Shown here: positions 16,526 to 25,672 of the stretch, one piece after another
How positions within the stretch are numbered: the stretch's first letter is position 1
How the letters are laid out: every line of letters begins with the position of its first letter
From: CAVOJV01 sp963696325
GTDB taxonomy: Bacteria > Pseudomonadota > Gammaproteobacteria > Competibacterales > Competibacteraceae
NCBI GenBank assembly: GCA_963696325.1
Contig: CAVOJV010000005.1
Location: 62,001 to 126,000, forward strand
DNA: 64,000 bases
Direction: 5' to 3'
Made by a program: the position numbers and the translations under genes
The notes under the pieces: generated by a model
Databases searched by the model: none
Told to the model about the DNA's origin: nothing
What the model saw: only the letters and a program-made list of their open reading frames with translations

Positions 16526-19380
16526 TTTAGTTGGTTTCCCTTTGGTTTGTGGTTATTGGCCGAGGGCCTCGTTACAAGCGCAAGCTGTTGCTCGATATGA
16601 ACGCTGTAATAGCCCACCGCAGGCGACGCCGAGGCCGGCCGGCCCGCATAATGCACATCCTGTTTCGAACCCAGGGGACTCTTTAGGTGATGCTGGATCT
16701 GGTACCAGGCGCCCTGATTGCGGGGTTCTTCCTGGCACCAAACGATGTCTTTCGCCTTGGTGTAGCGTGCCAACTCTTCAAGATAGCGCGCTTCCGGAAA
16801 AGGATACTGCTGTTCGACGCGAATGATCGCGACCTGCTCCAGGCCACGCTCGCGGCGTGCCTCCAAAAGATCGTAATAGACCTTACCGCTGCAAAAGACC
16901 AGGCGTTCAACTTTCTTCGGATTGATATCGTCGATCTCCCCGATGATGGGTTGGAAACCGCCTTGGGACAGGTCTTCCAAGGCATTCACCGCCAGCTTGT
17001 GGCGCAGCAGGCTCTTGGGGCTCATGACGATCAGGGGTTTGCGGAAGGCGCGCTGCATTTGCCTGCGCAGCATGTGGAAGCACTGGGCCGGCGTCGAAGG
17101 GACGCAAACCTGCATGTTGTGCTCCGCACACAATTGCAGATAGCGCTCCAGCCGTGCCGAGGAGTGTTCAGGACCCTGACCCTCAAACCCGTGGGGCAGC
17201 AGCAGGGTTAAGCCGCACATCCGGCCCCATTTGGCTTCGCCGGAAGAAATGAATTGATCGATAAGCACTTGGGCACCATTGGCGAAATCGCCAAATTGAG
17301 CTTCCCAGATCACCAGCCCAGCGGGTTCCGCCGTACTGTAGCCATACTCGAAACCCAGCACTGCCTCTTCGGAGAGGATGGAGTCGATCACCATGAAAGT
17401 CGGCTGGGCGGGCGCCAGATTGGCCAGGGGTGTAAAGCTGCTGCCGTCTTTCTGGTTGTGCAGTACCGCGTGGCGATGGAAGAATGTGCCGCGCCCGGCA
17501 TCCTGGCCAGAAATACGCACCTGGAAGCCTTCGTGCAGCAAGGTGGCATACGCCATGTTCTCGGCGAAGCCCCAGTCCAGGGCCAGCGCGCCGGCGGCCA
17601 TCTTGCGCCGGTCATCCATGATTTTGGCTACGCGGGGGTGCAGTTCAAAACTCTCCGGCAATGCCAGTAGGCGTTCCGACAGGGCGCGAATAGTCTCGAT
17701 AGGCACAGCCGTATCGTCCGGGGCGTCCCAATTCTTGTTTTTTAACAGGGACCAGTCGACCGCAAAGGGATTGTCCGCGCTGGCCAGGATCTGCCGGGAC
17801 ACATCGCGGCCGGCATCCAGATTGTCGCGATACTGGGTTTGCATGTCCTTGAAGTCTTGCTCACCGACGATGCCCTCATTGATCAGTTTCTCTGCGTATA
17901 GCGTGGCGGCAGTCTTGTGGGCCTTGATTTTCTTGTACATCATCGGCTGGGTGGCGGAGGGTTCGTCAGCCTCGTTGTGGCCAAGCCGGCGGTAGCAGAT
18001 CATGTCGATGACCACGTCCTTGTTGAACTCCATGCGGTAGTCCAGGGCCAGCCGGGTGACGAACAATACCGCTTCCGGATCATCGCCATTGACATGGAAG
18101 ATAGGCGCCTGAACCATCTTGGCCACATCGGTGCAATACAGCGCGGAGCGGGTATCGAGCGGGTTGCTGGTGGTGAAGCCGATCTGGTTGTTGATGATGA
18201 TGTGGATGGTGCCGCCGGTACGGTAGCCGCGCACCTGGGACATCTGCAAGCACTCCATGATCACGCCCTGGCCGGCGAAGGCGGCGTCACCATGAATCAG
18301 CACCGGTATAACCGTGTTGAAGGGCAGGATCTCCTGGCCGGCCCGGCGGCGCTCCAGACGGGCGCGCACGGAGCCTTCCACGACCGGATTGGCGATCTCC
18401 AGATGGGATGGGTTGAAAGCCAGCACTAAATGCACCGGACCACCCGGCGTGGTCACGTTCGAAGAGAAGCCCATATGGTATTTGACGTCGCCTGAACTAC
18501 TTTCCGGAACGCGGCGTTTGCCTTCGAATTCCTCGAACAGTTCCTTGGGAGATTTGCCGATAATATTCACCAGCATGTTTAGGCGACCACGATGCGCCAT
18601 GCCGATGACGATCTCCTTGACGCCTGCAATACCAGCATGCTGGATGAGATCGTCCATCATGGGAATCAGGCTATCGCCTCCCTCCAGGGAGAAACGCTTT
18701 TGGCCAACGTAGCGGGTATGCAGGTATTTCTCCAGACCCTCACCAGCGACCAGCATCTTGAGCAGCCAACGGCGCTCCTCGGCGTTGAGATCCACCTTAA
18801 CACGTTGGCCTTCAAGACGTTTTTGTATCCAGCGCTTTTCCTCGGTCTTGATGATGTGCATGTACTCGGACCCGAGGGTGCCGACGTACACTTCGCGTAC
18901 CAGAGCAAGGATTTCCCGGAGCGGCAACTGCGACTGAGCAACCAGGGAGCCGGTGTTAAACGCCCTGTCCATGTCGGCTTCGGTCAGATTTTGAAAGCTT
19001 GGGTCCAAATCGTGAACCGGGGGACGATCCCGCAATTTCAGGGGGTCCAGGTTGGCGGCCTGATGCCCACGGGTGCGGTAGGCATTGATAAGCCGCAACA
19101 CGGAGGCTTGTTTTTCAGCGGCTTCAGGGGACAGGATTTCACCGCCCACTACCGCTTTGGGAACCTGCCGGGCTAAATGGGCGAATGACTCACGAATCGG
19201 ACCATGAGCGATATCACGGGTGTCGCTGCCGCCGTCCTGAAGGCTCCGGAAGTAATGCCGCCAATTGTCACTGACGGATTCCGGATCTTGCAGGTAACTT
19301 TCATAAAGATCTTCGATAAAGGACGCGTTGCCGCCAAACAGGGGTGAGCTTTGGCGTAACTGTTCGATAAGTGTGCTCAT
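16522..19380 (-). CDS. sucA: 2-oxoglutarate dehydrogenase E1
   Basis: Thiamine-diphosphate decarboxylase subunit, 952 residues (E. coli 933). The N-terminal helix FEDLYESYLQDPESVSDNWR-like segment binds the E2 core; GMAHRGRLNMLVNI and the GDAAFAGQGVIMECLQMS and NNQIGFTT blocks form the thiamine diphosphate and metal site, and the C-terminal transketolase-like half ends with EEPRNQGAW. First gene of the sucAB-lpd operon. No sdh genes lie upstream, unlike E. coli. Confidence 0.96.
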   Translation of the reverse strand: MSTLIEQLRQSSPLFGGNASFIEDLYESYLQDPESVSDNWRHYFRSLQDGGSDTRDIAHGPIRESFAHLARQVPKAVVGGEILSPEAAEKQASVLRLINAYRTRGHQAANLDPLKLRDRPPVHDLDPSFQNLTEADMDRAFNTGSLVAQSQLPLREILALVREVYVGTLGSEYMHIIKTEEKRWIQKRLEGQRVKVDLNAEERRWLLKMLVAGEGLEKYLHTRYVGQKRFSLEGGDSLIPMMDDLIQHAGIAGVKEIVIGMAHRGRLNMLVNIIGKSPKELFEEFEGKRRVPESSSGDVKYHMGFSSNVTTPGGPVHLVLAFNPSHLEIANPVVEGSVRARLERRRAGQEILPFNTVIPVLIHGDAAFAGQGVIMECLQMSQVRGYRTGGTIHIIINNQIGFTTSNPLDTRSALYCTDVAKMVQAPIFHVNGDDPEAVLFVTRLALDYRMEFNKDVVIDMICYRRLGHNEADEPSATQPMMYKKIKAHKTAATLYAEKLINEGIVGEQDFKDMQTQYRDNLDAGRDVSRQILASADNPFAVDWSLLKNKNWDAPDDTAVPIETIRALSERLLALPESFELHPRVAKIMDDRRKMAAGALALDWGFAENMAYATLLHEGFQVRISGQDAGRGTFFHRHAVLHNQKDGSSFTPLANLAPAQPTFMVIDSILSEEAVLGFEYGYSTAEPAGLVIWEAQFGDFANGAQVLIDQFISSGEAKWGRMCGLTLLLPHGFEGQGPEHSSARLERYLQLCAEHNMQVCVPSTPAQCFHMLRRQMQRAFRKPLIVMSPKSLLRHKLAVNALEDLSQGGFQPIIGEIDDINPKKVERLVFCSGKVYYDLLEARRERGLEQVAIIRVEQQYPFPEARYLEELARYTKAKDIVWCQEEPRNQGAWYQIQHHLKSPLGSKQDVHYAGRPASASPAVGYYSVHIEQQLALVTRPSANNHKPKGNQLK

Positions 19381-19666
19381 TGAATTTTATTTGACTCCCC
19401 GGTGTTGTAAAAAGCCCCGCGAAACTTGGCCGGCATCATCGGTTCTTGGGGGCGTAGCTAGCTGCGCGGACCTAATGGCGGACTTAATGGAGGATTGGTT
19501 GCCTTGCTCGTTTGGTGGCTTCAAGATGGCAAAGCTCATGTTGAGTTTGAATTTGATTCAATTAAACTAAAAATTATATCAAATTATAAGTTTTGTTTGC
19601 ATACCCTCTAGAAATGGATTATGAAGCGTCGCTTGCGCAAGCCTCGACGGTTCCCAACCCGTAAGC

Positions 19667-21331
19667 TCAAGCAAGTTTCTTGTATTTGATGCGGTGGGGT
19701 TGTTCGGCATCGACGCCCAACCGGCGCTTGCGGTCTACCTCATAATCGGCGTAATTGCCTTCGAACCAAACCACCTGGCTATCCCCTTCGAAGGCCAGGA
19801 TATGAGTGGCGATGCGGTCTAGAAACCAGCGATCGTGAGAGATCACTACCGCGCAGCCGGCAAAGGCCAGTAGGGCCTCTTCCAATGCCCGCAGAGTCTC
19901 CACGTCCAGATCGTTGGTGGGTTCATCCAACAGCAACACATTGCCACCGCTCTTCAAGAGCTTGGCCAAGTGCACGCGATTGCGCTCGCCGCCGGAAAGG
20001 TTCTTGATGAACTTCTGTTGGTCAGGCCCCTTGAAATTAAAGCGGCCCACGTAAGCGCGGGAGTTGACCTGATAATTGCCGATGCTGATGATATCCAGTC
20101 CCTCGGAGATTGCTTCCCACACGGTCTTCGTGCCATCCAAGGCATCCCGGCTCTGATCGACGTAAGCGAGCTTCACCGTATCGCCGATCCGCAGGCTGCC
20201 GGTGTCGGGTCGTTCTTGACTGACGATCATCTTAAACAGGGTCGATTTACCGGCACCGTTAGGGCCGATCACGCCGACGATGCCGCCCTTGGGCAAGTTG
20301 AAATTGAGGTTATCGATCAGTAGCCGGTCGCCGAAGCCCTTGCAGAGATGGACGGCTTCCACCACCAAGTCGCCCAGGCGCGGCCCCGGCGGGATGTAGA
20401 GTTCCTGGGTCTCGTTGCGCTTCTGGAATTCCTGGGACTCCAATTCTTCGAAGCGGGCCAGTCGCGCTTTACTCTTGGCATGCCGTCCCTTAGGATTGGC
20501 GCGCACCCACTCCAGTTCGGACTGCATGGCCTTGATGCGGGCGCTGGCCTGTTTTTCCTCGACCTCCAGGCGTTGCTGCTTCTGCTCTAGCCAGGAGGAG
20601 TAGTTGCCCTCCCAGGGGATACCATGGCCGCGGTCCAGTTCCAGTATCCAGCCGGCGACGTTATCGAGAAAGTAACGGTCGTGGGTTACCGCCACGACAG
20701 TGCCCGTATAGTCATGGAGAAACCGTTCCAGCCAGGCCACCGATTCGGCGTCCAGATGGTTGGTGGGTTCATCCAGCAGCAGCATATCGGGCTTGGACAG
20801 CAGGAGTTTGCAGAGCGCGACCCGGCGTTTCTCGCCGCCCGAAAGGGTGTCGACAGCGGCGTCCCAGGGCGGCAGGCGCAGAGCGTCGGCGGCGATCTCC
20901 AGGGTATGCTCCAGGCTGTGGCCGTCGGTGGTGTGCAGATAGGCTTCCAATTCAGCCTGTTCGCCGGCAAGCTTGTCGAAGTCGGCATCCGCGTCGGCGT
21001 AGGCAGCGTATACCGCGTCCAGGCGCGCCAGGGCATCCTTGATCGGCAGCACCGCTTCCTCCACATTGCCACGCACGTCCTTGCTCGCATCAAGTTGTGG
21101 TTCCTGCGACAGATGACCGATCTTGATTCCCGGTTGGGGACGGGCTTCGCCGAGGATATCGGTGTCTACCCCTGCCATGATGCGCAACAAGGTCGACTTG
21201 CCTGAGCCGTTCAGGCCAAGCACGCCGATCTTGGCGCCGGGAAAGAAAGACAGCGAAATGTCTTTGAGGATCTCGCGTTTCGGCGGGACGATCTTGCCGA
21301 CGCGATTCATCGTAAAGATGTACTGGGCCAT
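19667..21331 (-). CDS. ettA: energy-dependent translational throttle protein EttA
   Basis: ABC-F ATPase of about 554 residues that binds the ribosomal E site and gates the first elongation step according to ATP/ADP ratio. It has two nucleotide-binding domains, each with Walker A (GLNGSGKST and GPNGAGKST), signature (LSGGEKRRVALC and LSGGERNRVHLA) and Walker B (LLLDEPTNHLD and LLLDEPTNDLD). The linker between them and the first domain's arm insertion fit EttA rather than Uup. I use the Met at 21331 (MAQYIFTMNRVGKIVPPKR), the conserved N-terminus; an upstream in-frame Met at 21340 adds three residues. Confidence 0.95.
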   Translation of the reverse strand: MAQYIFTMNRVGKIVPPKREILKDISLSFFPGAKIGVLGLNGSGKSTLLRIMAGVDTDILGEARPQPGIKIGHLSQEPQLDASKDVRGNVEEAVLPIKDALARLDAVYAAYADADADFDKLAGEQAELEAYLHTTDGHSLEHTLEIAADALRLPPWDAAVDTLSGGEKRRVALCKLLLSKPDMLLLDEPTNHLDAESVAWLERFLHDYTGTVVAVTHDRYFLDNVAGWILELDRGHGIPWEGNYSSWLEQKQQRLEVEEKQASARIKAMQSELEWVRANPKGRHAKSKARLARFEELESQEFQKRNETQELYIPPGPRLGDLVVEAVHLCKGFGDRLLIDNLNFNLPKGGIVGVIGPNGAGKSTLFKMIVSQERPDTGSLRIGDTVKLAYVDQSRDALDGTKTVWEAISEGLDIISIGNYQVNSRAYVGRFNFKGPDQQKFIKNLSGGERNRVHLAKLLKSGGNVLLLDEPTNDLDVETLRALEEALLAFAGCAVVISHDRWFLDRIATHILAFEGDSQVVWFEGNYADYEVDRKRRLGVDAEQPHRIKYKKLA

Positions 21332-21366
21332 GGGTTCCAATGCGATGAGTTGAAGAAAAACAATGT

Positions 21367-21410
21367 AAACATCCCCCTCCCTTTTTTTCGTAAAGAGGGG
21401 AGGGATGTTT
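21367..21410 (-). terminator. terminator-like inverted repeat after the lipase gene
   Basis: AAACATCCC (21367-21375) pairs with GGGATGTTT (21402-21410), and the inner pyrimidine and purine tracts extend the stem imperfectly. On the minus strand it follows the lipase stop by 34 bp and is followed by a T-rich run, so it probably ends the fadL-lipase transcript and insulates ettA. Confidence 0.6.
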
Positions 21411-21443
21411 AGAGTAACATCGTTGAACCGTCTGGTCTGGATA

Positions 21444-23498
21444 TTACTTGAAGCGCTGCACCACGTCGGGATTGGTGATGGTCAAGGTTGTGCCGGCCGT
21501 TGCCGCAAAGCCCGCTGTTTCGCTTTGCATTTCTGCCGTCACCAGAGGGGATGGAGATGGGTCTAGGATGGAACTGTGGCTCCCTGCGATGAAGCGGACG
21601 ATGCCGCGAATGCCCGCCGCATCCTGCGCAGTGGCGCCTATGGGCTGCAGGGCCATGAGCCTGGCCAGCGGCTCCGTGCCGGCCAGGGGGGCGCCGGCTA
21701 CGCTGTTGGGTACCGATTGGTCGGGCAGAGATCCTCCGCCCCCGACCACCTCGATCATGTGGATGGGATGGGCAGCCGCGGCGGCGACCGCGTAGTTGAT
21801 GGGATCGCCGGAATCGAATGCCGTTTGGGCGGCTCCCAGGAAGCCCTCATAGGGTAGCGTGCCTTTATTCAAACCATTGGCCGCCAACCCGGCAGCGATG
21901 CCGGGGCCATAGGTGGCGGAACCGTCCAGCAGCTTGGCTAGCCCGCCACCCGGCATGGCGAGTGTTGCCGCCGTGATAGTGGGCTCCAGACCCAGCAGGA
22001 TTCCTCCCACGATGCCGCCCAGGGAATGCCCCACGAAGCTGATCCGCTTGGCGTCGAGATCAGGTATCGCATCGCCGTCGATATCCAGCGTGGGAACGGT
22101 TGCCGTCAGGCTCAGCAAATCCGCTACCCCTTGGCGCAGGTTGTCGCGGTTAGTGAGCAGACTGGTCAGGTTGATAAAATGACTGCCCGAGGGATCGATC
22201 AGCCCATCCGCAGGGGGTAGCAGGGTGGTGTTGTTCACCAGATCCAGGTTAAAGGTGCGCTCGGCGGCGGCGTAGAATGGGTTTTTGGTATCGGTGATGC
22301 CGTGCAGCGGCAGATCAATGGCGATGCCAACGAGGCCGACGGTCGCTAAGGCATCGGCAATGGCGAGCAAATTGGTGCGGTCTTGAGTAATGCCATGTTG
22401 AAAGATAACGCTCGGCCAGCCAGTTGCTGGGTTACGTTGGCCGCTGGCGGCGTTGGGCACGGTGACGAGGAGCGGAATCGTGAGGGTTTGGGTGGCAACC
22501 GCCACCGGATTGTACCGGGTAAGCTCACTGCCACCGCGGCCCAGCCAATGGGCGGTGAGAGGCGCATTACTGTCTAGATAATACGGAACCTGCAAGGTGC
22601 CGGCGTAGATGTCGGCGAGTCCCGGCAAGCCTATCCCCAGGCTGGCGGTAGTCAGTCCCGTCTTGGCAATGCGCGCAGTCTGGGGGAATGCAGTGGCGCG
22701 CGCCGCGGTAAGCACATCGCTGACGGACTGGGTAGTGAAAGTCCAGCTCAGTACGATGCTCCCTCTGCTGATGCCTTGGCCCGCCGCGGCCTCCTCCTGG
22801 GAGAAAACAATACGTCGGATCGGTTCAAGCGCGCGTGCCTGGTCATCGCTCAGATTCTCAAAGAGACTGGTTCCGGCGTCGTTCACCAGCGGTTTTGGCC
22901 CGCGGGTCAGGATATAGGTCAAATCGGGCAGGGGTGCGAAACCGTCACTGCCACGGATGCCATCGGTCAACACCACCAGATAGCCGGTCTTGGGCTTGAG
23001 CGGGCGCAGGGGAACGATGACCACCGTTGTCTGCGTAGGGTCCAGAGCAGATAGGCTGGCGGCATACTCCACGTTGGGAGTAAGTTCCCTCTGTACGCTG
23101 GTTACGACAAATGGCGCTGGGGTGTCCAGCGTCAAAAATGGATTGGCGAGGGTGACCTCAAATAATCTGACTGTCGTTCCGGCCGCAATGGTCGCCGGAT
23201 TCAGCGTGGTGGAAAAGTTCGCTGTCAAAGGCGCCACAGTGGAAAAACCATCCAGGGCGTTCAAGGCTACCTGTGGGTTCGCGCTATTGCTGGGATCAGC
23301 TACTGGGATATTGAGCGTACCGTCCTTGGACCCGGTGAAGAGGAGATTGCTCGGAAAGGGGAGCTTACCCGTGGTCGGGTTGAACTCGGCAACGAAACCG
23401 CTGCGCGTCGGCGGGGGCTGCGAGACGGTGGAATCGCTGTCGCCTCCGCAGGCGGCGAGCGTGATACTCAAAAACCACAGAATGCTGATCCGTTTCAT
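21444..23498 (-). CDS. VolA/Pla-1-type surface lipoprotein lipase
   Basis: Predicted outer-surface phospholipase/lipase of 684 residues. A lipoprotein signal is clear: MKRISILWFLSITLAAC with the lipobox Cys at 17. The following region (FNPTTGKLPFPSNLLF, then a beta-rich part) is the bacterial virulence-factor lipase N-terminal domain. The alpha/beta-hydrolase nucleophile elbow is FVGHSLGGIVGG, and the late GSHSSIL supplies the catalytic His. In Vibrio cholerae, VolA cleaves lysophosphatidylcholine and is encoded beside fadL; here a FadL-type gene lies 56 bp upstream on the same strand. Role inferred: release of fatty acids from external lipids. Confidence 0.85.
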   Translation of the reverse strand: MKRISILWFLSITLAACGGDSDSTVSQPPPTRSGFVAEFNPTTGKLPFPSNLLFTGSKDGTLNIPVADPSNSANPQVALNALDGFSTVAPLTANFSTTLNPATIAAGTTVRLFEVTLANPFLTLDTPAPFVVTSVQRELTPNVEYAASLSALDPTQTTVVIVPLRPLKPKTGYLVVLTDGIRGSDGFAPLPDLTYILTRGPKPLVNDAGTSLFENLSDDQARALEPIRRIVFSQEEAAAGQGISRGSIVLSWTFTTQSVSDVLTAARATAFPQTARIAKTGLTTASLGIGLPGLADIYAGTLQVPYYLDSNAPLTAHWLGRGGSELTRYNPVAVATQTLTIPLLVTVPNAASGQRNPATGWPSVIFQHGITQDRTNLLAIADALATVGLVGIAIDLPLHGITDTKNPFYAAAERTFNLDLVNNTTLLPPADGLIDPSGSHFINLTSLLTNRDNLRQGVADLLSLTATVPTLDIDGDAIPDLDAKRISFVGHSLGGIVGGILLGLEPTITAATLAMPGGGLAKLLDGSATYGPGIAAGLAANGLNKGTLPYEGFLGAAQTAFDSGDPINYAVAAAAAHPIHMIEVVGGGGSLPDQSVPNSVAGAPLAGTEPLARLMALQPIGATAQDAAGIRGIVRFIAGSHSSILDPSPSPLVTAEMQSETAGFAATAGTTLTITNPDVVQRFK

Positions 23499-23554
23499 GG
23501 GTTGCTCCGCAAATCGGCTAATTTAGTCTGGCTGGGGGGCAGTCGCGGTGAGCT

Positions 23555-24900
23555 TCAAAAATTCCACTGCATCTGAGCGCCGAGGATATCGACATGCTCT
23601 TCGTATTCCCCTCTCAGCGTGCTGCCGATGGGCAGTCCGGCGAGGGCGCCCGTGGTGATTTCGGTATCGTCGATCTGGGGATTGTTGATGAAGAGATGGG
23701 CGTAGCCAAAGTCGAAGCTGAAATTTGGCGATGGCTGGTAACTTGCCCCTAGCGCGATCCAGCGGCGGGAGTTATCTGGAATCCGGGGGGTACGTCTTTC
23801 CGCGCTGGGAACCGGGGTCTGGTCATAAGCGATGCCTATCCGCAGCGTCCAGGCGGGGGTGTAGTAATAGTCTAAACCGAGTGAATAGCGCCAGGTATTT
23901 TGCCAATCTTCCGGCTGGACGGATTCACTGCCGTCGTCAAACTTGATGCGCAATTCGTTGAATTGACTCCAACGGGTCCAGGTGAGATCGGCCATGAGTG
24001 CCCACTGCTCGTTCAGCTTGTGGTAGCCGCTGAGGGAAGCGATTTCCGGTAACGTGGCGTCGGCGGTGACGCCGCGGGTCCGGCTTGGACCGAATGCCCT
24101 CACCAGGACCGCGGGTACGCTCAAGTTGTTGTCACCCGTGAGGGTGTTGGAGATGGAGGATCGGTAGGCGATGCCCAGGCGCGTGGCAGGGTCGATCTCG
24201 TACAACAGCCCAAGATTGAAGCCATAACCCCAATCAGTGCCTTTGACCTCGCTGAAGCCGTCCAGGAGAGGCGTCGAAGGCAATGCGCCACGAGCCCGCG
24301 AGAGAAAAGCCAGCGTGCCGAAATCGACTGCCTGCGTTAATTTGACGTCGATGTATTCGGCGCTGACCCCGGCGCCGATAGAAAGCTGGTCATTCACTCG
24401 GTAGGCCAATGTTGGATTGATATTGAAGGTCTTGATTTCGGAGTCCACGGCATTATAACGGCCAATCCAGTCGCTGTCGTATTTGGTAGACAGCGCAAAA
24501 GGCGCGAATATGCCGAGTCCAAACCAAAGCTTTTCATTGATATCTATTGAGTAAAAGACATTTGCCAACGGTGCCGTCACGCCCCCGCTGCTTTGAGTAC
24601 GGCCAGTGGGTTGTCCACCGATGGCGTTGGTCGAGCCTTGGTTCTTGAAATCGGCGACAGGGGCGATGATATAGCCCCCCACAGCAACTGTTGCCCTTGT
24701 AGACGGGTCAGGCCAGCCGGATTGAAAAAGATGGTCGAGGCATCCTCGGCGATGGCGCTGCCGCCGGCATAGGCGTTCCCGAGGCCTTTCACGCTCTGCT
24801 CGATGATTGCAAAACCCGCTGCTTGGACGGCGCCGGCAAACAGTAGCGCGCCAGTTACAGCAATTCCTTTGACGAAATTTTTATGTGCTTTGGTTTCCAT
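23555..24900 (-). CDS. FadL/OmpP1-family outer-membrane fatty acid transporter (frameshifted)
   Basis: Beta-barrel long-chain fatty acid porin. The first part (from 24900) has a signal peptide ending GAVQAAGFA and the FadL N-terminal hatch motif with NAYAGGSAIAEDASTIFFNP. The rest (to 23555) holds barrel strands and ends in a C-terminal Phe (QMQWNF). The two parts are in different frames: reading through 24680 one base appears to be missing near a run of six G (expected ...QQLLVGGYIIAP). Joined length is about 448 residues, normal for FadL. Either a sequencing error or an inactivated gene. It lies upstream of and probably co-transcribed with the surface lipase. Confidence 0.8.
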
Positions 24901-24953
24901 CGCAAATATCCTTTGATAGATGATTCCATGATTCTAGTATCGTTGTCATGGAT

Positions 24954-24981
24954 TTTGCGCGATTTTATTTGCGCGATTTTA
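24954..24981. repeat. two abutting 14-bp direct repeats upstream of fadL
   Basis: TTTGCGCGATTTTA occurs twice head to tail, about 55 bp upstream of the FadL start. It could be a duplicated regulator site or a slippage duplication. Confidence 0.7.
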
Positions 24982-25025
24982 ATTGACAGGCCAGTTCGCG
25001 CGGTTGTCGAGTGGCGTTTTTTTGC

Positions 25026-25460
25026 TCAGAAGTAATGGCTGAAATCAGGGTCCCGCGTCGGCAATGGCTTGGGTGTGCCATCCTCATGGACAGCCACGTA
25101 GACGATGACCGCCTGAGTGACCTTGATGATGTTATTGGCATCCCGATTGCGCTGGGCGAATACTTCTACCTGCACCGTGATGGAGGTGCGGCCCACTTTT
25201 TCGATCCTGGCAAAACAACTGACCAGATCACCTACGTACACCGGTTTGTGGAATTCCATCGACGTGACGGCGATGGTGACTACTCGGCTGCTGGCGTGTT
25301 CTATCGCTACGATGCTGCCCGCGATGTCCATTTGGGACATGATCCAACCACCAAAGATGTGCCCCGCGGCGTTGGTATCCCTTGGCATGGTCACCATTCG
25401 AATGGTGGGCTGACGGTCGCTTGGAAATGGCTGGCTATCGTCTCGGCTGGTATCACTCAT
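25026..25460 (-). CDS. yciA: acyl-CoA thioesterase, YciA type
   Basis: Hot-dog-fold thioesterase of 144 residues with the YciA pattern: TIRMVTMPRDTNAAGHIFGG (catalytic Asn/Asp region), GGWIMSQMDIAGSIVA, then VTSMEFHKPVYVGDLVS. The C-terminal GTPKPLP is also typical. It hydrolyses acyl-CoA thioesters of broad chain length and releases free acid and CoA in the cytoplasm. The gene reads toward the fadL-lipase pair on the same strand, 126 bp upstream of fadL, which fits a lipid-related neighbourhood; I infer no common operon. Confidence 0.9.
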   Translation of the reverse strand: MSDTSRDDSQPFPSDRQPTIRMVTMPRDTNAAGHIFGGWIMSQMDIAGSIVAIEHASSRVVTIAVTSMEFHKPVYVGDLVSCFARIEKVGRTSITVQVEVFAQRNRDANNIIKVTQAVIVYVAVHEDGTPKPLPTRDPDFSHYF

Positions 25461-25540
25461 AACGTCTCTCTCGTCTCTTGGCTTCCGTTAACTGATGGGC
25501 GGGCGAGCTTGTGAAGGCATTATGTCCCCGCTTTGCTTGC

Positions 25541-25568
25541 TATCGATCTACCTCTATCGATCTACCTC
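25541..25568. repeat. two abutting 14-bp direct repeats
   Basis: TATCGATCTACCTC occurs twice head to tail in the divergent spacer between yciA and the deacetylase gene. Tandem duplication or duplicated regulator site. Confidence 0.7.
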
Positions 25569-25672
25569 GGTGACAGCACCTTAAGGATAGTAAAGTACAA
25601 AAAGGCATGCGCTGGGATGCATGGTTTATACTTTAAATGATTAACCACATCTCCAAAAATGAGGAAACGGTC

